From Intestinimonas massiliensis (ex Afouda et al. 2020) (GTDB taxonomy: Bacteria > Bacillota > Clostridia > Oscillospirales > Oscillospiraceae): 64,000 bases of DNA. The stretch covers positions 1,382,957 through 1,446,956 of the forward strand of contig NZ_LN869529.1 of NCBI RefSeq assembly GCF_001244995.1, given 5' to 3'. A model generated the notes under the pieces. That model was not told where the DNA came from and did no database searches. It saw only the letters and a list, made by a program, of their open reading frames with translations. Below are positions 41,544 through 49,591 of this stretch, in pieces. The position numbers and the translations under genes were made by a program. Position 1 is the first letter of the stretch. Each line of letters opens with the position of its first letter.

Positions 41544-44500
41544 ATGCCATTGCAGCGGACTGCGGAGGAGACTCTCCGCTTGTTTTGTCAGAGCTGGTTC
41601 GAGCAGCGGGATGCAGAGGGCACGCTGGCACTGCTCTCGCCCGACCTCACCTTTGTCGGCGCCATAGGGACGGACCCGGCCCTCAATCTGGCCCAGACAG
41701 CCGACTACATCCGGAAGAGCATCCAGGAGGCCCCCGAGCCCTGTGCCTGTACACTCTCTATTGTAGACGAGCAGCCGATCACCCCCTGCGTGTGCAACCT
41801 CTTTACCGAGCTGACCCTGCAAAGTCCCTATACCGTCCGACGGCTACAGGGCTGCGCGACTCTGGAGCGGCAGCCGGACAGGCCCTGGCTGATCCGCTCT
41901 CTCCACGTGGCGGACAGACGGGCCACCCTTCTCTCCACCTGCATCGACATCACGGCCCGGAAGCGGGCCCAGGACGAGGTGCAGCTCCTCTACAACAACA
42001 TCCCCGGCGCGGTCTTCCGCTGCCGGTTCGACGATGATTTCACCGTCATCGACGCCAATGACGGCCTGTTTGACTTTCTGGGCTACACCCGTGCAGAATT
42101 CGCCGCACTGGGCAGCCGCATGTCCGCCGTGATCCACCCGGAGGACCTGTCCAACCTGCGGGAAAAGCTGCTGGCACAGTTGGAGCACGGGCACACCATC
42201 CGCCATGAAAACCGCCTGGTCTGTAAGGACGGCAGCGTCAAATGGATCTCCATCAAGGCCCAATTGCTTCAGGGCTCCGAACCATACTTTTACTGCATTT
42301 TTGTGGATATCACCGAAGAAAAACGGCTCCGGGTGCGTATCCGGGAGCTGTATGAGCAGGAGCTGGCCTATTTCTCCGAGCTGACCTCTGAGGACGGCAG
42401 CATCCAGGGCCGCTTCAATGTCACCCGCAACCGGCTGGAAAGCTATCTTACCACCTCCGATATCGCACTGACCAAAGACGGCGACTCCTACGATCAGGCC
42501 ATCGCCGCGTTTGCCTCCTCGGCCGCGGACCCGCAGTGCCGGGACGCGATCCTCCGCGGCCTCGCCCGGGAGAATGTCCTGACCGACTACGCCGCCGGGA
42601 AAGTCAACTACCGCTTCGATTTTTTGCGCCGGCGCAGCGGCGGCCGCGAATTCTGGGGGAGCACCAGCTTCCGCTCCTGCCGCAATCCCGAGACCGGCGA
42701 CGTGATGCTGTTTTTCCGCACCACCGACATCACGGAAAAGAAGCTGCAGGAGGAACTGCTCAACCAGTTGGCCGTATTGAATTACGACGTCATTATGGAG
42801 ATCAGCATCCCTCTGGATACCCATCGGATCATCTCCTTTGACCGGCGCCAGCGGGAGACCATCCCCCGCCAGGGGAAGTTTCAGGAGGGGATTCGGGACA
42901 TCGCCGACCGCTTTATGGACGCGGCGGCCAAAAGAGAGTATCTGAGCAAGCTGGACTACGCCTACATGGAGCGGCAGCTCGCCCGGCGCCCGGCCTACTC
43001 CTTTGTCCTGGAGGTGCGGGACCGGTGGGGCGACCGGCGGGTCAAGCGGTTCCAGGTCTTTTCCATCAGCAAGGAGCTGGGCCGCGTGTGTCTGGCGCGC
43101 TCCGACGTGACCGACGTGGTCCGGCAGGAGCAGCGGCAAAAGGAGGCGCTGGCCTCCGCCCTGGTGGCTGCGGAGCAGGCCAACGCCGCCAAGTCCGACT
43201 TCCTCTCCCGCATGAGCCATGAGATCCGCACCCCCATGAACGCCATCATCGGCATGAGCGCCATCGCGGCCCAGTCGGTGGGGCGCGACGAGCTGGTGGC
43301 CGACTGCATCGCCAAGATCGGCATTTCCTCCCGCTTCCTGCTCTCTCTCATCAACGACATTCTGGACATGAGCCGGATCGAAAGCGGCAAGATGCTGCTG
43401 AAGAGCGAAACCATCCCCACCGAGGAGTTTCTCAACGGGATCAACTCCATCTGCTATTCCCAGGCGGTGGCCAAGGGTGTGGACTATGAGTGCATCCTCG
43501 ACCCGGTGCTGAACGATTGCTACATTGGCGACGCCATGAAGCTCCAGCAGGTGCTCATCAATATCCTGAGCAACGCCGTCAAATTCACCCAGGAGGGCGG
43601 TAAGGTCACCTTTTCCGTCTCCCAACACCGGAGGACCAAGAACGGCGCCCTGCTGCGCTTTATCGTCAACGACACCGGCCGGGGCATCAGCGACGACTTC
43701 CTGCCCCATATCTTCGAGCCCTTCTCCCAGGAGTCCACAGGCACCACCGCCCTGTACGGCGGCACCGGGCTGGGCCTGGCCATCTCCAAAAGCATTGTGG
43801 ATATGATGGGCGGAAAGATCACCGTGCGCTCCATCAAGGGCATCGGCACGGAGTTTACCGTAGATGTCAAGCTGGGCGTCACAGAGGAGGACCGGCTCCG
43901 CCACCGCCCCAAAAAGCAGGACTACAACTTCTCCCATCTGAAAACCCTGGTGGTGGATGACGACGTGGCCGTGTGTGAAAGCGCCATACTTACCCTGCGG
44001 GAGATGGGCATCCAGGCCGAGTGGGTGGACAGCGGGCGCAAGGCCGTGGACCAGGTCCACGGCCTCTGGGATCGGGGCCGGTATTACGATCTGATCCTGA
44101 TCGACTGGAAGATGCCGGAGATGGACGGGCTGGAGACGGCCCGGCGCATCCGCGCCATCGTGGGACCGGAGGTCACCATCATCATCATGACCGCCTATGA
44201 TTGGACCGCCATCGAGCACGAAGCCAAGCTGGCCGGGGTTAATCTGCTGATGAGCAAGCCCATGTTCAAATCCTCCCTGATCTCTGCCTTCTCCAAGGCG
44301 CTGGGGGAGAAGGAGGAGCACACGCAGCCGGTGCAGGAGCCCGACTACGACTTCACGGGCAGGCGGGTGCTGCTGGCGGAGGACAATGCAATCAGCACCG
44401 AGGTGGCGGTGCTGCTGCTGGAGAGCAAGGGCTTTCAGGTGGATACGGCGGAAAACGGCCTGCGCGCCCTGGAGATGTTCAGCAAGACGGAGCAGGGCTA

Positions 44501-44747
44501 CTACAGCGCCATCCTGATGGACATCCGCATGCCCCTGATGGACGGCCTGACCGCCGCCGCCAACATCCGCCACCTCAGCAACGCCGACGCCCGCACCATC
44601 CCCATCATCGCCATGACCGCCAACGCCTTCGACGACGACATAGAAAAGAGCCGTGCCTCCGGCATGAACGCCCATCTGGCCAAGCCTGTCGATCCGGCGC
44701 TGCTGTACCAGACGCTTTACGACTTCATTTTCCGGGAGGGGGAGTGA
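41544..44747 (+). CDS. Hybrid sensor histidine kinase with SnoaL-like and PAS domains
   Basis: The 1,067-residue protein has no transmembrane segment. Its N-terminal ~125 residues (ETLRLFCQSWFEQRDAEGT...) look like a SnoaL/DUF4440-like fold. Two to three PAS-type sensor regions fill about 135-530. HisKA carries H559 (MSHEIRTPMN), and the HATPase domain has NILSNAVKFT and GTGLGLAIS. Two receiver domains follow, with probable phosphoacceptors D854 (LIDWKMPEMDG) and D993 (LMDIRMPLMDG). No output domain is present, so signal goes to the HPt protein encoded 3 bases downstream. The start follows AAAGGGGAATGCC. Confidence 0.9.
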   Translation: MPLQRTAEETLRLFCQSWFEQRDAEGTLALLSPDLTFVGAIGTDPALNLAQTADYIRKSIQEAPEPCACTLSIVDEQPITPCVCNLFTELTLQSPYTVRRLQGCATLERQPDRPWLIRSLHVADRRATLLSTCIDITARKRAQDEVQLLYNNIPGAVFRCRFDDDFTVIDANDGLFDFLGYTRAEFAALGSRMSAVIHPEDLSNLREKLLAQLEHGHTIRHENRLVCKDGSVKWISIKAQLLQGSEPYFYCIFVDITEEKRLRVRIRELYEQELAYFSELTSEDGSIQGRFNVTRNRLESYLTTSDIALTKDGDSYDQAIAAFASSAADPQCRDAILRGLARENVLTDYAAGKVNYRFDFLRRRSGGREFWGSTSFRSCRNPETGDVMLFFRTTDITEKKLQEELLNQLAVLNYDVIMEISIPLDTHRIISFDRRQRETIPRQGKFQEGIRDIADRFMDAAAKREYLSKLDYAYMERQLARRPAYSFVLEVRDRWGDRRVKRFQVFSISKELGRVCLARSDVTDVVRQEQRQKEALASALVAAEQANAAKSDFLSRMSHEIRTPMNAIIGMSAIAAQSVGRDELVADCIAKIGISSRFLLSLINDILDMSRIESGKMLLKSETIPTEEFLNGINSICYSQAVAKGVDYECILDPVLNDCYIGDAMKLQQVLINILSNAVKFTQEGGKVTFSVSQHRRTKNGALLRFIVNDTGRGISDDFLPHIFEPFSQESTGTTALYGGTGLGLAISKSIVDMMGGKITVRSIKGIGTEFTVDVKLGVTEEDRLRHRPKKQDYNFSHLKTLVVDDDVAVCESAILTLREMGIQAEWVDSGRKAVDQVHGLWDRGRYYDLILIDWKMPEMDGLETARRIRAIVGPEVTIIIMTAYDWTAIEHEAKLAGVNLLMSKPMFKSSLISAFSKALGEKEEHTQPVQEPDYDFTGRRVLLAEDNAISTEVAVLLLESKGFQVDTAENGLRALEMFSKTEQGYYSAILMDIRMPLMDGLTAAANIRHLSNADARTIPIIAMTANAFDDDIEKSRASGMNAHLAKPVDPALLYQTLYDFIFREGE

Positions 44748-44750
44748 TCC

Positions 44751-45122
44751 ATGCCGGGTTTTCCGGAGTGCTTTGCCGCCTACGGCGCAGACCACCGCGA
44801 CACCATGGCCCGCTTTCTGGGCAGCGAGAGTCTGTATCTGCGCTTTCTGGACATGCTGCCTCAGGACGATAATCTACGCAAGCTGGGGGCCGCGCTGGCC
44901 GACGGCGACCTGGAGCGCGCCTTCCTGGCCGCCCACACGCTGAAGGGCGTGGCGGGCAATCTGGGCCTGCTGCCTCTTTCCCGGGCAGTCTGCGCCATCG
45001 TGGAGCCCCTCCGGGCCAGGGAAGCCCGGGACTACGGGGCACTCTACCAGGCCGTCCTGGAGGAGTTCCGGCGCGTGGATGCTTTTCGGGAATGCCTGCG
45101 GCGGAACTACCAGGGAGAATGA
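44751..45122 (+). CDS. HPt phosphotransfer protein
   Basis: The 123-residue protein is an HPt four-helix bundle with the phosphorylatable His at H62 in AAHTLKGVAGNLGL. It lies three bases after the hybrid kinase gene and would relay phosphate between the kinase's receiver domains and a final regulator encoded elsewhere. Length matches stand-alone HPt proteins. The ribosome binding site (GGGAGGGGG) is inside the end of the kinase gene. Confidence 0.92.
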   Translation: MPGFPECFAAYGADHRDTMARFLGSESLYLRFLDMLPQDDNLRKLGAALADGDLERAFLAAHTLKGVAGNLGLLPLSRAVCAIVEPLRAREARDYGALYQAVLEEFRRVDAFRECLRRNYQGE

Positions 45123-45202
45123 ATCCCACGGGGCCGGCATTTTCTCCAGTTTTGCGGCATACTACTGGGGGAACCACCATCTTTGTGAAAGGAGAGGAAC
45201 CG

Positions 45203-45532
45203 ATGGAGCATCTGAAAAACCTGCCGTCCGACCAGGTCGCGGCCTTGGCTCAGATGGTCACGATCCAGCCTGGTCGGGTGGTCAGCATGGCCCTTTCCCG
45301 AAATGAGCACTGTCAGATGACCCTGCTGGCCTTTGCGGACGGCGAGAGCGTCAGCGAGGAGTGCTATTTCGGCGACACCCTCTACTACGTTCTGGAGGGG
45401 GAAATGCCCCTTCAAATGGGAGACCGGGTGTACCCTCTGCGGGCGGGAGACTGCATGGCAGTGCCCGCCCACACCCTGCATGCGGTGGGCGGCAGCCTGC
45501 CGTTTAAACTGCTGCAGATCACACTGCAATGA
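45203..45532 (+). CDS. Cupin-domain protein 1
   Basis: The 109-residue single-domain cupin starts MEHLKNLPSDQVAALAQMVT after AAAGGAGAGG. The two cupin motifs are visible: GDTLYYVLEGEMPLQMGD (Glu-containing, first motif) and GDCMAVPAHTLHAVGG (His, second). The first motif lacks the usual His pair, so metal binding may be weak. It is a close paralogue of the next gene: both have the 'PGRVVSLTLAQ/PGRVVSMALSR' segment. Role unknown, perhaps sensing a small ligand. Confidence 0.85.
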   Translation: MEHLKNLPSDQVAALAQMVTIQPGRVVSMALSRNEHCQMTLLAFADGESVSEECYFGDTLYYVLEGEMPLQMGDRVYPLRAGDCMAVPAHTLHAVGGSLPFKLLQITLQ

Positions 45533-45548
45533 TCGGGAGGACCACATC

Positions 45549-45887
45549 ATGGAAAAGCTGATTAAAAATCTGGAACATGCCAAGCCGCTGCCGCTGAAAG
45601 AGCAGGTGGCCTACGAGCCCGGCCGGGTGGTCAGCCTGACCCTGGCCCAGCAGCCTGGCGTGGGTATGACGCTCTTTGCCTTTGACGCCGGCGAAGGCGT
45701 CAGCACCCACGCCGCCCCGGGCGACGCCATGGTCTATGTCCTGGAGGGCGAAGCCCAGATCACCATCGACGGCGCGCCCCACTCCGTCACCGGCGGAAGC
45801 GCCATTATTCTGCCCGCCGGCATCCCCCACGCGGTGGCGGCCGTCACCCCCTTCAAAATGCTCCTTACGGTAGTCAAAGAGAGCTAA
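45549..45887 (+). CDS. Cupin-domain protein 2
   Basis: The 112-residue cupin starts MEKLIKNLEHAKPLPLKEQ after GGGAGG, 16 bases behind its paralogue. The cupin motifs are STHAAPGDAMVYVLEGEAQITIDG (with one His) and SAIILPAGIPHAVAAV (with the second His). Similar proteins are annotated as cupin-domain proteins of unknown role in gut Clostridia. Tandem duplication with divergence in the metal site suggests that the two differ in ligand. Confidence 0.85.
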   Translation: MEKLIKNLEHAKPLPLKEQVAYEPGRVVSLTLAQQPGVGMTLFAFDAGEGVSTHAAPGDAMVYVLEGEAQITIDGAPHSVTGGSAIILPAGIPHAVAAVTPFKMLLTVVKES

Positions 45888-45891
45888 ATTC

Positions 45892-46163
45892 AGCCCCCGC
45901 CGGCAAAAACCGGCGGGGGCTCAGGCTGTCGAAAACCCCTCCTGGAGAAGAGCCTCGCAGAGTTCCGTCGTCCGCAGACGACGGAAGGAAAGGAAGCTCC
46001 GTCATTTCCGGCGACATGCGCGTCGGAAATGACACCTCTCATGACAGATAGGGCGACTTTTCTACAAGAATCGAGCCCTGTCCGTCATGCATCTCTCTGT
46101 CGAAAAAGGCCAAAGGCCTTTTTCGACAAGCTGAGCCCCCGCCGGCAAAAACCGGCGGGGGCT
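45892..46163. repeat. Cluster of strong hairpins with a duplicated 30-bp terminator
   Basis: A 30-bp element, AGCCCCCGCCGG-CAAAAA-CCGGCGGGGGCT, occurs at 45892-45921 and again at 46134-46163, the second followed by TTTT. Between them are hairpins at 45963-45986 (TTCCGTCGTC/GACGACGGAA), 46001-46033 (GTCATTTCCG/CGGAAATGAC) and 46098-46128 (14-bp arms with core TCGAAAAAGGC). No gene is present in this 270-base stretch. Confidence 0.7.
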
Positions 46164-46195
46164 TTTGATCTCCAGACTCATGGCAGATATTGCAT

Positions 46196-46224
46196 TTGCA
46201 AAAAGGTTACAAAACGGTTACAAT
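46196..46224 (+). promoter_or_regulatory. Promoter TTGCAA-N17-TACAAT
   Basis: -35 at 46196-46201 and -10 at 46219-46224 with 17-base spacing, 42 bases ahead of the LysM-CAP gene. Confidence 0.7.
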
Positions 46225-46266
46225 TGCAGTAGCCTTGCAAGGAAACCCACAAAGGAGCTGATTCCA

Positions 46267-46875
46267 ATGAAACCATTCCGCACCCTGCTTCTCACTGCCG
46301 CCCTGGCCGGGACCGTCCTGGCATCCTCCGCCGGCGCGGCCTCCCTCTCCCACACGGTGGCGGCCGGAGACACCATGTGGAAGCTGGCCGTGAAATATCA
46401 GGTAGGCACCAGCGAAATCATCCGGGCAAACGCCCACATCAGCAACCCGGACCTGATCTATCCCGGCCAGGTGCTGACCATCCCTCAGCTCGACAGCACC
46501 GTATCCAGCTTTGAGGCCGAGGTGGTGCGCCTGGTCAACGAGATCCGCCGGCAGAACGGGCTGTCCTCCCTCACCGCCAACTGGGAGCTCTCCCGCGTGG
46601 CCCGCTATAAATCGCAGGACATGCTGGACAACCGCTACTTTTCCCACAACAGCCCTACTTACGGCACACCCTTCCAGATGATTAAGGCCTTCGGGCTGTC
46701 CTACCGCACGGCGGGGGAAAACATCGCCAAAGGCTACCCCTCTCCCCAGGCCGTGGTGAATGGCTGGATGAATTCCAGCGGCCATCGGGCCAATATCCTC
46801 AACGCCTCCTACACCCAGATCGGCGTGGGCTACGTCGCCCAGGGCAATTACTGGACGCAGATGTTCCTCGGCTGA
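46267..46875 (+). CDS. Secreted LysM-CAP (SCP/YkwD-like) protein
   Basis: The 202-residue exported protein has a signal peptide (1-25, ending SSAGAAS), a LysM wall-binding domain (28-73; HTVAAGDTMWKLAVKY, NPDLIYPGQVLTIP) and a CAP domain (84-200) with VNEIRRQNGL, YFSHNSP, GENIAKGY and SSGHRANI. The His/Glu set of CAP proteins is conserved. SafA/YkwD-like proteins of this build are found in spore coats and walls. Start follows AAAGGAGCTG. Confidence 0.92.
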   Translation: MKPFRTLLLTAALAGTVLASSAGAASLSHTVAAGDTMWKLAVKYQVGTSEIIRANAHISNPDLIYPGQVLTIPQLDSTVSSFEAEVVRLVNEIRRQNGLSSLTANWELSRVARYKSQDMLDNRYFSHNSPTYGTPFQMIKAFGLSYRTAGENIAKGYPSPQAVVNGWMNSSGHRANILNASYTQIGVGYVAQGNYWTQMFLG

Positions 46876-46936
46876 GCTGTTGGGGCATGACTACGATCCC
46901 TCCGGTCCGGGCACACTATCAGGCGAGGTGATTACG

Positions 46937-47071
46937 ATGCCGAAGGACAGCCAGCCGGACAACAAGCGCGCCCGCATGAAAAAGTGCCGGGGGCAGACGC
47001 CCATCACCCGGGAGAACCAAAATCAGAACCGGACCGCCAAAAAGCAGTCCATCCCCAACAACGACGTCTGA
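46937..47071 (+). CDS. Tiny basic protein (44 aa)
   Basis: The 44-residue protein starts MPKDSQPDNKRARMKKCRG after GGCGAGGTG, and is very hydrophilic (many K, R, N, Q). It has no hydrophobic core and is probably unfolded or nucleic-acid-bound. It lies between the LysM-CAP gene and another tiny basic protein gene, ten bases away. I do not recognise a family. A small spore-associated protein is possible. Confidence 0.45.
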   Translation: MPKDSQPDNKRARMKKCRGQTPITRENQNQNRTAKKQSIPNNDV

Positions 47072-47080
47072 GGTGAAGCC

Positions 47081-47212
47081 ATGGCAAAAAAAGGCATGAA
47101 GCGCCCCGAGCGCACCCACACCCGGCCGCGCAACGAAGTCCCTCCGGTGCCGGAGCTCCAGGGCCGGGCCAAGACCGCCAAGGAAAAGGCCAAGCCCATC
47201 ACCGAGCCCTGA
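47081..47212 (+). CDS. Tiny conserved-looking basic protein (43 aa)
   Basis: The 43-residue protein starts MAKKGMKRPERTHTRPRNE and contains VPPVPELQGRAKTAKEKAKPI. As I recall, proteins with this 'KKGMKRP...PELQGKAK' pattern occur as uncharacterised small proteins in several gut Clostridia. The ATG follows GAGGTGAAGCC. It shares the transcript with the preceding tiny gene and is followed by a strong terminator. Function unknown. Confidence 0.55.
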   Translation: MAKKGMKRPERTHTRPRNEVPPVPELQGRAKTAKEKAKPITEP

Positions 47213-47223
47213 CCGGCGCCCAC

Positions 47224-47258
47224 AAAAAATGCACCTGCTGCCCGCAGGTGCATTTTTT
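47224..47258 (+). terminator. Intrinsic terminator
   Basis: Perfect arms AAAAAATGCACCTGC (47224-47238) and GCAGGTGCATTTTTT (47244-47258). Confidence 0.9.
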
Positions 47259-47337
47259 GCTCCGGTCCCCCGGCCGGACAGAATGGACCGGACGCCTGCT
47301 CCTGACGTCCGGTCCACTCCAAAGGAAAGAGGATACC

Positions 47338-47450
47338 ATGAAAAAAGCTATCTCTTGCAAGGATTAGGATACAAAAAAGATGTTAAGAAGAAAACTAAAA
47401 AGTATTACAAATGGATGAAATCCGGCAGGAATTTTGTAAGGGCAGGGTAA
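47338..47450 (+). pseudogene. Lys/Tyr-rich small ORF with an apparent one-base frameshift
   Basis: A good ribosome binding site (AAAGGAAAGAGG) leads to ATG and a run of six A (47341-47346). As written, the frame ends after nine codons (MKKAISCKD). One extra A would give a 37-residue protein, opening MKKSYLLQGLGYKK, rich in Lys and Tyr and ending FVRAG at the stop at 47448-47450. It may be a frameshifted gene, a slippery site, or a sequence error. A hairpin (GGACCGGACG/CGTCCGGTCC) lies just upstream at about 47285-47314. Confidence 0.4.
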
Positions 47451-47591
47451 AGCGGGCCTACCTTCCCGCCTTTTGCGTCCGTTCTCCTCCCATTGTAACA
47501 AATTTCGCCTTCGGGAATAGGATGACACAGTGACAGTGCAGCGCGTCTGAAGGCGCACTGCGGCCATATCTATCACAAGGAGCGATGGTTT

Positions 47592-47933
47592 ATGGACAAC
47601 AACACCGCGCTGGATTACCCGATCGTGACCCGGTCCGGAGTACCCCTGTCCCCTCCCACCACCGTGGACACGAGAAGCTATCAGGAGCTTCTGTACGTCT
47701 CCAAAGGGCGCTTTCTGGTGTGCAGCTTCCTCATTGGCACCCAGACCATCACGACGCTCTCCGGTTTTCTGGTGAATGTGGGGCCCAGCTATTTTGTGCT
47801 GCGCGACCCGTGTACGAACATAGAGACGACCTGCGACATCTATTCTCTCAAGTTTGTCGCCGTCTATCCTGCGGGAGAGCCGGACCCGCGGGCGTACTGC
47901 GTCACCCGTCTTTACAGAAACACCCTCGGGTAG
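47592..47933 (+). CDS. GerQ-like small protein, possible spore coat component
   Basis: The 113-residue protein starts MDNNTALDYPIVTRSGVPL after AAGGAG. Its core (RSYQELLYVSKGRFLVCSFL, LSGFLVNVGPSYFVLRD, IYSLKFVAVY) parallels the 'SYVENILRLNKG... IILSDP... IYLDYV' layout of the GerQ spore-coat germination protein. The match is from memory and only moderate. It sits 16 bases before the next gene in the same direction, with which it likely forms a unit. Some other small beta-rich protein is the alternative. Confidence 0.45.
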   Translation: MDNNTALDYPIVTRSGVPLSPPTTVDTRSYQELLYVSKGRFLVCSFLIGTQTITTLSGFLVNVGPSYFVLRDPCTNIETTCDIYSLKFVAVYPAGEPDPRAYCVTRLYRNTLG

Positions 47934-47949
47934 GGCAGGCCCTGTGCCG

Positions 47950-48507
47950 ATGGACAGTCAACCGTTAATGTTCTCCGAAACTCAATACGATCTTGTTCAG
48001 AGCTGTATCGACGCCTGGCGTCTGGGCTCCTTCTGGAGCATCCTGTACATGCAGAGTCGTATGTTCGACGGAGACAACGCCAAAAGCATGGAGGAAGAGC
48101 TTGGCACCATACCGAAGCAATACGGCGCGATCCTCCAGCCGTATTACGGGCCGGCGGTGGGCACGCTGATAAGCGCACGCATCCAGCCGATTTACGGTTT
48201 CTATATCGAATATCTGGACCTGGTGATCTCCCGCCGGCGCACCAGGGCGGCAGAAGTGAAGCAGGCGTGGCTCCTGGCTGCGGACGACGCCGGTCAAACG
48301 ATCAGCGAACAGAACCCCTATTGGGATGCGCATATGTGGAGCACCATGCTGCGGCACATGGTGACCCTGCTGGTGGGCTCCATCGACATGCTGATCCTGG
48401 GGACGTACCGCAAGGTGGGGCTGAATTATCTGATGCTGGAGCGGCTGGCTGCCGATCTGGGCTCTTATATGGGGCTTGGCATCATCCGCCAGTTCCAGAT
48501 CCCCTAG
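47950..48507 (+). CDS. Uncharacterised helical protein, partner of the GerQ-like gene
   Basis: No family is recognised with confidence. The 185-residue protein starts MDSQPLMFSETQYDLVQSC. It has long amphipathic helices, a patch of Arg (SRRRTRAAEVK), and a hydrophobic segment MVTLLVGSIDMLILGTY. The C-terminus LGSYMGLGIIRQFQIP is Gly-rich. No signal peptide is visible. Its pairing with the GerQ-like gene suggests a shared, perhaps spore-related, function, by inference only. Confidence 0.5.
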   Translation: MDSQPLMFSETQYDLVQSCIDAWRLGSFWSILYMQSRMFDGDNAKSMEEELGTIPKQYGAILQPYYGPAVGTLISARIQPIYGFYIEYLDLVISRRRTRAAEVKQAWLLAADDAGQTISEQNPYWDAHMWSTMLRHMVTLLVGSIDMLILGTYRKVGLNYLMLERLAADLGSYMGLGIIRQFQIP

Positions 48508-48533
48508 TCTCCCTGCTCCAAGCCCCTCCGGAA

Positions 48534-48570
48534 GACGGCGGCCGCCTCACGGCGTGAGGCGGCCGCCGTC
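48534..48570. terminator. Perfect hairpin between converging genes
   Basis: 17-bp perfect arms (48534-48550, 48554-48570; core GGCGGCCGCCTCAC) overlap the last codons of the - strand gene at 48547. It likely ends both converging transcripts. Confidence 0.7.
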
Positions 48571-49473
48571 TGTCTGCGCGTTTTCCTCCCCCGCATACTC
48601 AAAGCTGGCGCAGCGGTCGGTGTGCTCAAACAAAAGAGTTCTGCCCGCCCAGAAGCGGTAGCGCAGGCAGGCGGTCAGGCTCTCACCGACGGTACGGCCC
48701 ATGCCGCCCTCCACCGGCGCCCGCAGGAGCCGGGCTTCCCCTTCCAGGCGCTCCGCCTCCAGGCGGTATATTCCCTGGCGGATCCGGGCGCCGTCGGCGG
48801 ACCAACGCTCCACCCGGGCCCCCCGGTAGGTGGCCAGGCGGTACTCGCGCCCATTGTAGAGCACCGCGCAGATGCAGCCGGTAAAGCTCACGCCCGCCAG
48901 GGGGATGTCCGCAATGGACAGCATCAGACTGCTGCACCTGGCCTCCCGCCAGGCGCACTGCGTCCAGAGGTAGGCGCTGGGGAAGGACCGTCCCCGGTCG
49001 GTCTCCACATACCCCGTCCCCCCAGCGAAGTCCAGGACCGCGCCGTTCAGGGTCAGCGTCCCCTCCAGCGCATGGCCCATGCTGATCACGCCATGGCTGC
49101 ACTCCATGCCGGGCAGGAACCGGAAGGGGCCCATGATGTCCGATTTAAGGGGCGTGAAGGGGCCGCATTGCAGCGCGCCGTGGAGAGAGAGTCCCCTCCC
49201 CTCTACATTCAGCCAGATCCCCTTTCGATTGAACAGACTGCCGTCCAGCCAGATCTGGAACAGCTCCCCGGAGGCCTGGAGCGCAGATTCCGGGTATTCC
49301 AGCCACCAGGCGCCGTCCTCTGCGAGGACCTGGAGGGAGGCGCTGCGCCGCCCCGTCCGGTCCTGATGGACCGCCGGGATCAGCGCCAGCGCCCTGCCGT
49401 CCCTCGTCTGGCACTTCAAATACCAGCCCTCAAAATAGGGGCCTCGCCGGCCCGCGCCATGATAATACTTCAC
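48547..49473 (-). CDS. Tocopherol cyclase-like family protein
   Basis: The 308-residue protein shows the bacterial members' pattern of the tocopherol-cyclase fold: YFEGWYLKCQT at the start, a middle GGTGYVETDRGRSFPSAYLWTQC, and lipocalin-like beta strands throughout. The tocopherol activity of plants is not expected here; bacterial homologues are of unknown function. A GTG at 49473, nine bases after AGGAGG, is the best start; a GTG three codons earlier overlaps the ribosome binding site. It is monocistronic. Confidence 0.8.
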   Translation of the reverse strand: MKYYHGAGRRGPYFEGWYLKCQTRDGRALALIPAVHQDRTGRRSASLQVLAEDGAWWLEYPESALQASGELFQIWLDGSLFNRKGIWLNVEGRGLSLHGALQCGPFTPLKSDIMGPFRFLPGMECSHGVISMGHALEGTLTLNGAVLDFAGGTGYVETDRGRSFPSAYLWTQCAWREARCSSLMLSIADIPLAGVSFTGCICAVLYNGREYRLATYRGARVERWSADGARIRQGIYRLEAERLEGEARLLRAPVEGGMGRTVGESLTACLRYRFWAGRTLLFEHTDRCASFEYAGEENAQTDGGRLTP

Positions 49474-49591
49474 GCCATACACCCTCCTGTCAGGCCCGCC
49501 GCCTGCCCTTCCGTGCTAGTATTGCGAGTTTGGGCCCCCATTATGCCCACAGCGTGGAAGCGGTCTGCAGGCCGGCGCATGCTGCCTCCGC

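Noticed and set aside
41844-44795. A 983-codon open frame opposite the hybrid kinase
   Set aside because: It is a codon-bias shadow; the + strand frame has complete HisKA, HATPase and receiver motifs.
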